DNA of 64,000 nucleotides from Pictodentalium vernedei (Eukaryota > Mollusca > Scaphopoda > Dentaliida > Dentaliidae), in contig CM062290.1 of NCBI GenBank assembly GCA_031216915.1, positions 259,074,291-259,138,290 on the forward strand, written 5' to 3'. A program made the position numbers and the translations under genes. Positions within the stretch are counted from its first letter, which is position 1; the number at the start of each line of letters is the position of its first letter. Of the stretch, positions 21,780-33,429 are shown one piece after another. Below the pieces are notes generated by a model. The model made no database searches and was not told the origin of the DNA. It saw only the letters and a list, made by a program, of their open reading frames with translations.

Positions 21780-22880
21780 CTAACAATAGAGGCCTCCAGA
21801 AATGGACTTGATATTTCTGAGATAAAATTCATGAATGTGGATGGCTGAGCGCAATGAGCGGCCTTCAAAAATCTATAATAGCGACACTATTAATGTAAGC
21901 CCAAGAAGTAGAAGAACTCTTACTTCATGAGCCGAAATCTTAAGCACAACTGCTAAGTCAATGATATACCATAAGCAGTACCGATAGTTAATAGAATCCA
22001 TTAACAATAAAATGGAGCGTAACGTCCTTCTACTAGACATCAAAGACAGAAGAAGCTTACGCCCATAGTAATAAACAGATATCTGTTTATAAATACATAA
22101 ACTGTACCCGGAAAGAGTAAAGGCCTATGTCCATACGAAGACGGAAGGACCTTAAAATAATAGGTTCCGGATAATAGGAGCCTAACTCTTATGCAACAAT
22201 CCAACCTAAATAGTAACGGAAGTATTGATTCCGAAACTATGAAAGTGAAAATCATCCATCGATAGTGCATGAAACTCACTGACTCTACAGTAAAAGAGAA
22301 ACCAACAGAATTACTGTCTAAAAGGTCAGAATTTGAAAACTACTGTTTCCAGAGGCTCAAATGATTACTTAGCTAAATAAGAACCGAAGTTAAAATCCGT
22401 ATAGGAATTTAATCTAAAGATTCTAAGTCTATTTATCAAAAAGTTACTAACTGACTTAGATAAAGAGACAAAAGACTCAATTGTAAACTATCGTAGAGTG
22501 CATAGGTATGAGGTAACATAAACCTATAACCTAAATAATAACAGGCTGCAGTAGATCTTGTGAAACAAGTATACTAAAAAATAGCAATGAGTAGTATGGA
22601 GGGATCAACAATATGAACATAATGATCCCTACACCACGACGGAAGAGCCTCCACTTTAGCCGCATAGAATAGCGAAGAAGAGGATCTCCTATAGTAAGAA
22701 ATCGCGTCCAAAGCTCGTCCAGTACAGTGCTTACAATGCAATACGGACCACACAACGGAATACATGAAGGTTGCGACCTTGCTGGTTGTGATAAAGATGA
22801 CACGATTTACCCAGTGAAAAAGATCCTCACATAGAGGAAGATTTCACGTTAAGACCCACAGTAGACAAGAGAGTATTACT
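21780..22880 (-). pseudogene. DIRS-1 tyrosine recombinase remnant
   Basis: Minus-strand remnant of the integrase-type recombinase. At about 21860-22000 broken frames match the C-terminal block of DIRS-2 (SWAYINSVAI, FYLRN). At 22560-22760, LFYAAKVEALPSWCRDH resembles the core-binding domain of DIRS recombinases. The segment of about 870 bp between about 22000 and 22870 has no counterpart in DIRS-2, which is deleted here. Multiple frameshifts and stops make it non-functional. Confidence 0.65.
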
Positions 22881-23650
22881 CATGATCTCTGTGAAGATAG
22901 AGATGCTATCAACAGAAATGTATTGTGGTTGTTTATCTTAGCAATACCTGCTAAAACAACAGCGCCGGAGGATACGCGTATCCTATCATTCCGTCCTATA
23001 GATCAATAGAGCGTTAACAATATTAGCTCAGAGATCTGGACAAGCCAACACATACGTCTGCAATTGATTAGCAAGCTGTGTCATAAATAAATCATCATTG
23101 GGCGCTCCCATAGATAGCAAATCTGATTGAATACTTGTTTGTTGAGAGTCCATTCTGACAGCAACAAGCGACCCGTAAGAGAACGGGAGTCCGATAAAAC
23201 AATCAGACGACCCGGAATATGACGGACCAAAACTGAACTTGGTGTACTATAACCAACAGACGGATTCTTTCCATTAAATTGAATAACGGAAACGAAAGAG
23301 TGCCTCCCTGGTTCCGGAGATACGCCACTACTGTCGAATTAAAGGACAGGAATTTGGGCATGCGTTTCTGAATAATGTTCATGCAATGACATAAAGCAAG
23401 CCTAAAAAACATTATTCCGCGGAAGAAAACTGATTGCTAAAAGACTGCGGAACCCAAAGACCCTGGCACTTCGAATCCGTAGGGATCAGTATTATATCCC
23501 AATCTGTTTGACTGGCAACCGTCATAACAGCCACACTCGGGTCCGGCAACTGCGGCGGCACTCTCTGAGTCAACCACCGAATGTTTGCCCCAGTCTGAAT
23601 CTCTTGTAACACTAGATAGACAAGAGAACGTGTAAATCGAGCAATTCATG
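22881..23650 (-). pseudogene. DIRS-1 RNase H and linker remnant
   Basis: Minus-strand frames with IQTGANIRWLTQRVP and PTDSKCQGLWVPQSF (23410-23610), and VVAYLRNQGGTLSFPLFN (23203-23412), closely follow the DIRS-2 RNase H. The catalytic DASQTGWG block reads VASQTDWD here, so the first aspartate is lost. The frame is broken several times. The homology stops at about 23650 and jumps to gag, showing the RT deletion. Confidence 0.7.
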
Positions 23651-23651
23651 G

Positions 23652-24120
23652 ATTGCCGAAAAGTTGCTGTCGAAGAGAAGCTCCTCCGAGAACGAAGCGA
23701 CTCTGAGAGAGTTCTTAACCTTACTATCCACGCGTGTGGATGTAGCTAGGGCTGCGTCACGTCTAACTAACTCCAATCAGCCACTGAAGGGCGGAGTTAT
23801 ACGTGAACAAACTACTGCCCTCAAAAGAAATTACATTGAGAATAATATCCTGTAAATCTTTTCTTGAAGACGTAATGATAACGCCTCAGTAAGGCGGATT
23901 ACGTATAATAAAGCGTCTAAGTTAAGTCTACTATACATAATGTCGTTCCCAACATTGAAATTGGAAAAGACATAAACGGCGAAAAAGAATATATGCAGTC
24001 TTTAATCACACCGTCTAGACGCATATGAACTCTCGGTATGCCCTGCTCTGCCAAAATAAACTATTTGTATAAATGATAAAATGGCAGAAATGAGCAACGC
24101 GGACAAGAAACTAAACTATC
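23652..24120 (-). pseudogene. DIRS-1 gag-like ORF remnant
   Basis: The minus strand matches the N-terminal half of the DIRS-2 gag ORF (50500-50843); shared plus-strand blocks include CGTCGAAGAGAAGCT and CCACGCGTGTGGATGTAGC. The Arg/Gly-rich C-terminal part of gag is absent because of the deletion. Confidence 0.6.
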
Positions 24121-24129
24121 ATGCTTAGT

Positions 24130-26380
24130 AGCAGGCTTGTATATATATATTTAGCGTCGAAAAATAAAACACATGTTGTAATAACAATATTGGACTGTGT
24201 CGGTAAGTCAGGGACAATGTCCCTGAACCGATCGAAAAATCCGAGTCCAATGACGCTATAAGTCTCTTATCCAAGATCGCAGCAATGAAGTCCGAAATAA
24301 TAATCACTGGAAGATAATGCCAGAAGATATGAAAGGCATCTTCCGATACTACTAAAGGGAAAACTCAAAATCTTTTGAATCCCTTTCGCCATCCTGTCGG
24401 ACCCTATAAAGCGTTCGGTCGTCCGTACCTGATGCAACCGCGGACCGCACCGACCCAGCGCCGTCGGATAATTCCTGATTCGACCGAGAAACTGTCAATT
24501 GCTGGGATGCTGCGAAACTGTGCTAACTCGGATAGCACGTCCGTCACTGAGGCCTGAGGAGAAGCGGTCTTACGATGCATTGCCGCTGGAAGCTCCGTGA
24601 TCGTTACCCCGTGCATACTACCAATATGCGAGCGAACGGAGTGTATAGGCCTCGTGTCCCTTGGCTACCGGATGGCGCGACCTATTCGCCGTGGAATCAC
24701 TGAATGCCGAAACTGATCGGATACTCGAGGTCACGTAGCCAATGTGCGGTCGTGTGCCCTGCTGTGAGGATGAGGAAGCATTAAAGACAGTCTCTCGGAC
24801 TGTCAATATAACGGAGCGTCCCGACCAACGGACATATGCTCCGAATGTAAAATATCTGAACCACAACATGCGGTCCCCTAAGTTGTTGGGCGAGAGAGGG
24901 ACCTCTCTCGCTCACAGCCCGGACGGACCTGGACAAGCCAGGAACCGGACTAACAGGCTTCCTCCGATCTGTCCTCAATCTGGCGTCACTGGGTGAGTAC
25001 TAAAGTAATTAAAGTGCTCGCATCACCCAATTCTCCTTCCTAGACCGCAACGGACGAACCCGGCAGCCGAACCATTCGATGAATGTACGCTACACCGGGT
25101 GAGCTAGCGAATGTCACTCCGTAGGCGATAGACATACTCCATGAGCACTTATTGCCGCTAACTCTTCATTAACTATGACGACAGAGGCACACTTTTGAAA
25201 GACATCTCCATAACTCTTCGAACAAGAAACCAGAAATGCTTGGTTAGCAAGCATAAAATAATAATATATATAGCGTCGTTCAATAATTCGAAAGTTTGTG
25301 TGACATTATTGGACTATGTCGGAACTGAGGGACGATGTCCCTGAACCGAACCAAAAATTTCTAAGTCCACCGACGCTATCAGTTTCTTATCCGGCATCGC
25401 AGCATTCTGGTCCGACGAAAGAAGCTGTAGAAGACCAAGTCAGATGACATACACAACAGCATATGTTGTTCCGAAAGGGAAAGCTCGAAATCCTCCGAAT
25501 CCCTTTCGGTATCCCGTCGGACCGGATGAAACTTTCGGACGTCCGTACCCGCTTCCGCGGAGCGTCCCGACCCAGCATCGTCGGATAAAATATATGCGAC
25601 AGATTCAGTTGATGCTGGGATGCTGCGATAAACTGTGCTATTAAGGAAAGCACGTCCGTTCCCGAGGCCTGTGCAGTAGCGGTCTTACGATGCATTGCCG
25701 CCGGAAGCTCCGTGTACGTTGACTCCCGCACACTTCCTATGCGAACGTCCGGAGTCTGCAGGCCTCGTGTCCCTGGCTACCGGATGGTGTGACCTGGTCG
25801 CCGAAGAATCCTTGATCGGCGAAGCTGGTAATATATCGGCGGTCACGCAGCCAAGGTGCGGTCGTGTGCGCTGACGAGAAGAGGAAGCCTTAGCAGTCTC
25901 AGCGGACTGCCTATACAACGGAGCGTCCCGAACGACGGACGTATGCTCCACTTACGACACATTTTGTACCACAACATCTGGGGCCAGATGTTGTTGAACG
26001 AGAGAGGGGCCTCTCTCGCTTGCCGTCCGGATGGACCGGAACGAGCTATGAACCGGACTAAAAGGCTTCCTGCATTCTCCCTCCGATCCGCCGTCACTGG
26101 GTGTGCATTAGGTTAATTTATAGTGCTCGCATCACCCCAAAATTCCTTCTAGACCGCAACGGACGAACCCGGCTGCCGAACCATTCGGTGAATGGACGCT
26201 ACACCGGGCGAGCTAGCGGACGTCAAAGGCCGTCGAACCTACTAGGGTCCTCTTAGGCAATTGGCGTATTTACATGAGCACTTTTCCGCTAGCCCTTCAT
26301 TAATTGTGACGACGGAGGCACACTGTTGGAAGACATCACAGATACATCACCCTAATCTTGATCGTCCGAAATAGAAATTG
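24130..26380 (-). repeat. 1.1-kb tandem duplication inside DIRS-1 gag region
   Basis: Two diverged copies, about 24130-25260 and about 25265-26380. Shared blocks in order include GGACAATGTCCCTGAACC / GGACGATGTCCCTGAACC (24212, 25330), CCCTTTCG.CATCC.GTCGGACC (about 24385, 25502), AGCGGTCTTACGATGCATTG (24565, 25678), CTCACAGCCCGGACGGACC / GCTTGCCGTCCGGATGGACC, and ACACCGGG.GAGCTAGCG (25090, 26205). The block is visibly richer in GC and CpG than its surroundings. Minus-strand frames share ELPAAMHRKTA and HPVA, so it looks like duplicated gag coding, now broken. DIRS-2 lacks this region. Confidence 0.75.
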
Positions 26381-27471
26381 ATAAAGTAGAGTGACCCTGC
26401 GGGGAAAGGACCGGAGTGTCCAAATCCCCAACAACATACCGTGACATACGCTTCCCATATTGTCATCGAAATCATACGATACAGAACAGGAGTTAATGCG
26501 AGTACACTGACCACATATAGAATGATAATAAAGTCAGAGGAAGACTTCCTCTTAAAACAATTGATCAATATCCTTTCAATGTGAAAAGAAAACAAGTCCT
26601 GGTACTCGCACTAACCCCTGGCAATCAAAATACATAATAATAATATGATCCATTAATATAGAAAAAATAACTGAAATCAAAATATTTTGAAAAAATATTT
26701 TTTCAGAACAGCCCAAGTTTCTGAAAAGTAACGTTGAGCCCCAATGGATCCCAAGCCTAAGTGTGGACAAAAATTTTAAAAATATTTTAAACAATTTATT
26801 CAACACTTACGAACAATAATAATGTATCTAGTTATGATTAAAATAACATCAAGATATTATTTTTTAGAAATCCCCCCCTCACACAGAGGGCTGTTGTAAA
26901 TGTAAACAATGAGTGTAAAAACACTAAAATAAGACTCCAGGCACCCAGGCCCGAAATCAGTTACCAAAAATACACTATCTGATGCAAAACAGAGACTTCC
27001 AGGGAAGAAACTGCAGAACATCAGATGGTAGATGCAGAACACAATGCCTAACCACCCGTAGGTGAAGACGTAAACATGGGGAAAGAACAGAATTCATTCT
27101 GTTATTCAGCTAAAACTCCCAAGAAAATTTAGTAATAATAATTACAAAAACTATGCCAAAAGCATGGGAGAATAGCAAGGGGGAACTTAAAGGACAGGGA
27201 GAGAGGAAAACACTTAAAAAAACAGTGTAACTAAATAATCAGAATGACAACAAAATGGCTGCTGCCTTGAAAATAGGTAACTTAACATAATTTCATTAAA
27301 AAATTTCAAGTTACAGCCCTGATAATATTCTGTCACACATTCTTTTCCTCTCCTCCTTCTCTATCCTCCTTAGAATCACCATTTCACTAATATTTATGTG
27401 TCTGGCATCATTTAAACTGAGATTTATAAGCACAAAGATCAGTCAGATGTTAACTGATGAAGGGCCAAACT
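26381..27471. other. DIRS-1 5' non-coding region
   Basis: AT-rich sequence between the duplicated gag region and the right terminal repeat. No coding sequence or other repeat ends are recognised. It is probably the leader of the minus-strand element. Confidence 0.45.
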
Positions 27472-27660
27472 TAGAATGATTAATGGCACCAATTTCGGAA
27501 CGTCCTTGACACTGCGCATGCGCAGTAGGGGCGAAGTGTGGAGGGCCTTTCAGGACATGTTTTCTTTAGTTTTAGATGCAAATTTTGGGGATTGGGGGGC
27601 AAAATTTGTGTTTGGCCCTATATTTTAAGAGTTAGCACCAGCTATGTCTGGGTCATTGGT
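27472..27660. repeat. DIRS-1 right inverted terminal repeat
   Basis: 189 bp, the reverse complement of 20812-21000 with two mismatches; the outer edge continues ACAGTATAAAAAT to about 27675. Confidence 0.9.
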
Positions 27661-27675
27661 ACAGTATAAAAATAT

Positions 27676-27971
27676 CAACCGTTTGAATAAGTTTTAATTG
27701 TTTTTAACCTTTTCTTTACATCTCATTTTTAAAAAAGTTTTCCTGTCATTGGGTTGATTTACACGGTATTCGTTTGGCTTTTTGTAGCATTATTCTCTAC
27801 TATCCTCGCTATTTATTTCACTATCATGGTCATCTACATTTTTCACATTTTCGCATATATTTTACTTTATGAAAGAATCATTTTACACTACATCACTTTT
27901 TATCGCCATGATATAGCCTTGGTTGCTGATGTGGTGCTAATCACCAAAAAAAATAATAAATAAATAAATAC
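27676..27971 (+). other. I-like LINE fragment 4 (3' UTR and tail)
   Basis: Continues the I-like LINE after DIRS-1. TTGATTTACACGGTATTCG and CGCCATGATATAGCCTTGG, TTGCTGATGTGGTGCTAAT lead to an (AAATAA)n-type tail at 27945-27971. A 69-codon hydrophobic frame (27754-27963) is a UTR artefact. Confidence 0.55.
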
Positions 27972-28258
27972 CATATAGAGATGGCACTTGATGTGGTAGG
28001 GCATGCAGATGTATTATTATCTCCTGAGTGTTAGTTGACATGAAGAGCAGTCAGGCATCAATTAAAAGGCCATTATCACCACAATAGACATACAGTAGTG
28101 TGATCACTAAAGTAGACAGATAATTTTGATCACATCGTGATTGGGTTGTAATTCAGTCAAAATTATCTTTCTACATTTCTCCCCAACAGTTTTGTGGAAA
28201 CTCACCTGTTAGAAAGATATACAGTTACAATGAATGTGAGATGCTTTTTCTTGTTTGC
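27972..28258. other. no recognisable feature
   Basis: Anonymous sequence between the I-like LINE tail and the Gypsy left LTR. No gene or repeat ends seen. Confidence 0.45.
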
Positions 28259-28469
28259 TGTTGTGATTATGGTGTAACGAGTGACAAAGGGCAGGTGCAG
28301 ATCAAGGGAGAGAACTCCCTTATGATTGTAGTTGAGATTGATCTTTTGTTTTAAAAGTTGCATTGTGGAATTTGATCGAAATAAAAATGAAACGTTCTTC
28401 AGAGTCACTGCTAATTCCCCAAGATCAGACACCTCACCAGACTGATCAATGTTTTCTCAATACTGACAT
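28259..28469 (+). repeat. Gypsy left LTR
   Basis: Direct repeat of 37384 onward, beginning TGTTGTGATTATGGTGTAA. It shares roughly 205 bp with about seven substitutions, and contains AAATAAAAATGAAA as a possible polyadenylation region. The right boundary is uncertain because the two copies diverge after GACTGATCAATG. TTTGC precedes it. Confidence 0.75.
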
Positions 28470-28569
28470 GTTTCCTAATCTCACCTGTTGGCCATGATGA
28501 TGTGTATTTTTCTCTGTACATTTGGCTGTCTCATTTCTCATGTACTATGTGTTGATGTCCATTCAGAGA

Positions 28570-29345
28570 CATGCAACATGGATTTGACAGTTCTAACCCA
28601 TTTATAAACAGACAATTAAATGACGATCCTTTTTTATCGGCACTGTTTCCAGTGAAACCCATTTCTGATGAGATTGACATTGCACTGAATGACCCGCTCC
28701 ACACCAGTACGCCTAAGATCACACATTCGCGGCAACAACTCTCATCGTAGGCATGTCCTTCCACTATATTAGTTAAAAGAGATGCTCTTTTGCCTGACAA
28801 AATTAGTAAATTCTCGGGTTATTTACATGATGACGGAAACAAATTTTTGGGTGAATTTTCTTCCTATTTACTTTTGTCAAACATCGATGACTCCTTATCG
28901 AAAGCTGCTGCAGCATTTCACCCACCTTCACCTTCAAGGACCACATTGGTTCAATGCACTTCCTTCATCAGTGAAATCAAACTGGAAAAGGCTGAAAGAA
29001 ACTTTTATCGCTGAATTTTGTTGTGCACTCAACAATCCTGCTCTCATAGCTGAGGAGGCTGCATTCAATAAATTGACATTGTCACTTTACCAGCCACAAG
29101 AAGACTTTCACGCTGTTATCATGGAGAAGGGTCAATGCTTGGGCCAGGATGATCGTGCCATGACATCGAAATTTTTTGATGGTCTTCCACAACAACTATC
29201 ATTTTTTGTGACAGCTGGTGGTCGCATTCAGTCTTTTCATGACATTTTACATGAAAAAAAATTCAGCGAAGCCAGAGGTTACCGTACCCACACAGATGAT
29301 ATCTGTCAATACAGTATTCAGATAAAACTGATAAAACAGTGTTAG
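28570..29345 (+). pseudogene. Gypsy gag remnant
   Basis: Plus-strand capsid-like coding of the LTR retrotransposon. A first frame runs from about 28570 with one stop, through ISKFSGYLHDDGNKFLGEF (28800). A frameshift near 28920 leads to HWFNALPSSVKSNWKRLKE and FIAEFCCALNNP, the usual gag pattern of a Trp-containing segment followed by a Phe-rich one. Several lesions make it inactive. The LTR lies just upstream. Confidence 0.75.
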
Positions 29346-29400
29346 AGAAACATTACAAAGCGATTACATGATTTAGAATCTCAACCGCGATCTGCAACCT

Positions 29401-29724
29401 GTGTGTAATCAAACACCACCTCACCGTACATACTCTCGACCTTCTGCATCAGGGAATAAGCAACAAACCTGTTTTCATTGTTCATGTCCAGAGCATATTA
29501 AACATTTTTGTAACTGGAAAGGCAATGGTTTAACTTCACTCGATACTATTTGTCAAATCTGTACACAAAATGGCCATCGGGCTACTCAGTGTTTGAAAAT
29601 GACCACTTCGCCTCATCATAATACTGTTGTGTCAGTTGTGCAAAAACTGGGTCATGAAGCATGCACATGCGATTTGTTAAACAACAACGGCCTGAGAGCA
29701 CAGCACACCTCTCACGCCCATTGA
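29401..29724 (+). pseudogene. Gypsy nucleocapsid (two CCHC knuckles)
   Basis: A 107-codon frame with two zinc-knuckle-like motifs, CFHCSCPEHIKHFC and CQICTQNGHRATQC, both C-x2-C-x4-H-x4-C. These bind RNA during packaging in related elements. Separated from gag by frameshifts and stops. Confidence 0.8.
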
Positions 29725-30351
29725 ATTCATGCCCTACTACTACCCATTCTGATAGTAGTGCTAGTGAGGATTTGTGCAATCAAATTGATATCCCTCAAGG
29801 CTCCCCGTTTATGTTTTTGAAACTGGTTGTTGCTAATACTCCAGTAATTGCTTTGTTAGACTCTGGAAGTGCTGTCAATATCATGTCCAAGTAATTTTTT
29901 GAGTCTATTTCTCAATTCTCAGTTTTTAATTTTCAACCTTCTTTAAGCAGTGTACTCCTAGCAAATAATCAGAAGGTTCAGATATTTTTCACGGCCAACA
30001 TTAAGCTATCTACCTGGCAATTCTCAACAGAATACTGCTCATGCACTTGTGTATATTTTAGACAATGCCTCACACCCAGTTATTTTAGATACTGAATATA
30101 TGAGGGAGAATAATATTGTTTTAGATTTCAGTGCTGGTACCAATTTCCAGAATAAGAAGTGTGTTAAAGTTCGATGCAGGGAAAGTTTTGTTGTCAAACC
30201 TAACAGTGAATGTCTTGTTCATGGTATACTGCATGACAATATTACTGTTGGCATGCAGGGTATGTATACAGGTCATTCTGAAATCATGCATAAGGGACTT
30301 TGTGTGGCTAAGGCTGTTGTTTCTTCGCATCTGATCATAGAATTCCCCTGA
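29661..30351 (+). pseudogene. Gypsy protease remnant
   Basis: LLDSGSAVNIMS near 29850-29890 is the aspartic protease active-site motif (DSG form). It is followed by a stop at 29892 and continues as ILDNASHPVILDTEYMREN and further flap-region-like coding to about 30351 in another frame. Inactive because of stops. Confidence 0.7.
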
Positions 30352-30377
30352 AAATCCTTAACCCAAGAACTGACACT

Positions 30378-31463
30378 GTGTATGTACCTAAGGGTACTAT
30401 TTTGGCCACCTTAACTCTGTGTGATAATTCCATTGACATTGTGCCCTTTTCATGTGCTCACGTAAAATTGTCTTCGCCTGTAAATACCGACAGTTTTCCA
30501 ACAGACTTTACAGGAGATCATAATGTGACTTGTTATACCAGTTCAGTTGACTCCTTTTTGGATAGTACCAGTTTTACTAAATTTAAATCTCAATTTCATG
30601 CCAATTTGGAACCGTCGTCCGTGCAGCAGACTAGACTGTTTAATTGTTTATATAATCACAAAGATGCTTTTCTTACAGAGGACAATCCTGTGTTGGGTCA
30701 CACTGATATTGGCAAACATACTATACACTTGAAACATAATGCAGTGTCGAAACATCAGCGTCCTTATCGTTTTCCACTAGACAAAAAGCAGGTCTTAAAG
30801 CACCAACTTGATGAACTTTTAAAGCAGGGCGTAATTGTCCCTGTTTCTGAGAATGAGAACATCCCTATCACAAGCCCCATTGTGTTGGTTGCAAAACGTA
30901 ACAAACTCAAAAGTGCTACAAATAGTCTGACCTCACAACAAAGTCTCTCATCTCACAGATTTTGTTGTGACTTTTGGTATTTGTATAGCCAGACACAAGA
31001 CTTCCGATACACCATTCCAGATTTACAAGATCTTACTGAGACCTTTGCTGAACGCACTCCAAATTACATAACTTCAATGGACTTAAGTTCTGTTTTTTTT
31101 TCAAATGTCCATCTCTGAGGAATCAACAAAATATACCACATTCAGCACTTGTTATGGTACGTTTAAATTTCTCAGACTTCTAATGGGTCTCCAAACGGCG
31201 GCACCCAACTCATTTCAGCTACTCATGGACAAAATTTTAAAGGGGTTGACATTTACATCTGTCCTGTGCTATTTGGATGATGTATGTACTATAGCAGAAT
31301 CATTTGAACAGAATATGGCTGATGTGAATGATGTTTTGAGTCGTTTGGAGCAAGCAGGTTTAAAATTGGGACCACAAAAATGTAAATTTGCATAATCTAA
31401 ATGTATTAATGAAATATCTAAAGATGGTATAAAGCCACTCCCAGATAGGGTTGAGATACTTAA
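30378..31463 (+). pseudogene. Gypsy reverse transcriptase remnant
   Basis: Two frames. The first (30378-31118) has YRFPLDKKQVLKHQLDELL, GVIVPVSE, SPIVLVAKR and TSMDLSSVF, the Asp-bearing first catalytic block. The second (31105-31395) has YGTFKFLRLLMGLQTAAP, then CYLDD (second catalytic block, about residue 55) and LKLGPQKCKF. Single lesions separate them. Coding goes on past a stop to GIKPLPDRVEILN and is cut at 31463 by HINE-A. Confidence 0.85.
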
Positions 31464-31849
31464 TGAAAGTGTCAATGACACTGTAGCTCAACTTGTGTAA
31501 GACATGTACATGTATAGTATGTGACACAGCAATGACGCATATCTAGGTAATGACCTGATAACATTGGTGCATATAAAGTATTGTAACGGTCTGCACATAA
31601 ATACTGACCGTAGCCTGTAACAAATGTATAGGTAAAGTATTGTAAAGGTGGGCAACAGTTAGATTGTAAACTAGAAAAGAAATCTTCATGGGGTTAATGT
31701 TACAATGGGGATCCTTGTATGGCGCACCATAAGCCAAATGTAAGTAATTATTTTGGCCTGTTTGATTCAAACCCTTCTAAGGTTGATTCATACTAATTAA
31801 TAAATATTTGTCCAGTCTTTCTTAAAATATAGGTATTTGAATTTTTTAT

Positions 31850-32050
31850 CTTTAGCTCACAGGGTTCCCACGGGTAAAGAGGTTTTATTTTTCTCATTGT
31901 AAATAGAAAATCGGGTTGTGCTAATAATGTTTACCCTCCCCAAACAACAATAAATATTAACACAGGAACTTGGCTTGAACACATTTGAATATACACACCC
32001 TGGGGATGCTGAATTCAAGAAACATTATTTTGTCTGGTGTTTTGGGGAAA
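31850..32050 (+). repeat. segment shared with the 53.8-55.1 kb element
   Basis: TTTAGCTCACAGGG, then GGAACTTGGCTTGAACACA and GGGGATGCTGAATTC resemble sequence at 54105-54200 and 54625. It may be a fragment of that element captured inside HINE-A. Confidence 0.4.
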
Positions 32051-32939
32051 GATTTTTAATTATCTCCCTTTTTGAGTCCCAGAGTGGGTCTGAGTGAACC
32101 TAAAAATATTTGTTCTCATAGCACAGTGATAACAAAGGCACCCAATAAATTTATAGCAAACATTACTGACATAAAAAACTTCTTTACAGGTTCTGTACAA
32201 AAAATGTAATACACAGAATTCCTGTAAGTATGACTGCCAACAGGCATTTTGAATTTTTGGCCGAGCCCCAAAGCACTCATTACTATCCCATGATGATAAC
32301 AAACGTAGTCCTAGAAGTTTTGTACAAAAACTGATTGCACCTAATTTCAGTATAAAATGGCCGTCGGCAGCCATCTTGAATTTTGGACCACACCCAAAAA
32401 CACTTGTTCCTGTCCCAAGGTGATAACAAAGGTACCCAAGAAGTTTTTGGAAAATCGGTTCATAAATACAGCCTCTAGCCCGAGCCGTATTGACACATGC
32501 ATTTACTGTGTATAAGTAGCACTGAATAAATCAAAGTTCATCTAATTTGCATAATTTCTGCTTGAGAAAAAAATCTGTATTATATGTGATGTATTCCATG
32601 TTACTAAACATTCATTCAAATCAGAACTTTCATATATAAGTTCTGTACAAAAAACTGATTGTACTTAATTTTGGTACAAAATGTCCGCTGGCAGCTATCT
32701 TGAATTTTGGACCACACCCCAAAACACTCGTTCTCGTCCCAAGGTGATAACAAAGGTACCCAAGATTGGCCAAGAAGTTTCGTGAAGATCGGTTCATAAA
32801 TACAGCCCCTAGCCCGAGCCGTATTGACTGAATAAATCAAAGTCCATCTAATTTGCATAATTTCTGCACAAGAAAAAAACCCATATTATATGTGATGTAT
32901 TCCATGTTACTAAACATTCATACAAAAATTTATTCAAAT

Positions 32940-33429
32940 CAGAACGGAATTATATTGATTCATGCACATCTTCACATGGAGTTCTTCCAGTGTGTAAAGT
33001 TTCATGAAAATTCTTCAAACAGTTTAAATAGGAGGAGTTGCGCTTACAAGGATGGACAGATGGTATAAGTTAGATTATCTCCCCTTGGAAACGTCAGAAC
33101 AGAATTATATTGCTTCATGCACATCTTCATATGGAGTTCTTCCATTGTGTAAAGTTTCATGAAATTTCTTCAAACGGTTTAGGAGGAGTTGCACTTACAA
33201 GGATGGACAGACGGTATAAGTTAGATTATCTCCCCTTGGAAATGTCAGAACGGAATTATATTGCTTCATGCACATCTTCATATGGAGTTCTTCCATTGTG
33301 TAAAGTTTCATGAAAATTCTTCAAACGGTTTAGAAAGAGTTGCGCTTACAAGGATGGACAGATGGACAGACGGATGGATAGACGGACAGGGTGATTCCTA
33401 TATACCCCCCAAACTTTGTTTGTGGGGGG
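32940..33429 (+). mobile_element. minisatellite element, family E, nested in HINE-A
   Basis: Three tandem units of about 143 bp (near 32940, 33083 and 33226), each with ATTATATTG.TTCATGCACA and GGAGTTCTTCCA. They are followed by GGATAGACGGACAGGG and a terminal stem CCCCCCAAACTTTG / TTTGTGGGGGG with TATAAAAA. The host HINE-A unit is interrupted between ...TTCAAATCAGAA and CTGATTGCAC. Confidence 0.6.

Larger units (their letters stand above)
20781..27675 (-). mobile_element. DIRS-1: DIRS-type tyrosine-recombinase retrotransposon, RT-deleted
   Basis: A 6.9-kb element read on the minus strand. It has 189-bp inverted terminal repeats (20812-21000 and 27472-27660) and an internal complementary region (21070-21165) that copies both outer edges, the hallmark of DIRS elements that replicate through a circular intermediate. 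Order on the minus strand: gag-like region with a 1.1-kb duplication, RNase H remnant, recombinase remnant, internal complementary region. Compared with DIRS-2, the stretch equivalent to its RT (about 49200-50500) is missing: RNase H sequence at 23641 meets gag sequence at 23652. All frames are broken. It sits in the 3' part of the I-like LINE, without an evident target duplication. Confidence 0.85.

Noticed and set aside
27754..27963. Hydrophobic 69-codon ORF that could look like a membrane protein
   Set aside because: It lies in the 3' untranslated tail of the I-like LINE and ends in its AAATAA-type tail.
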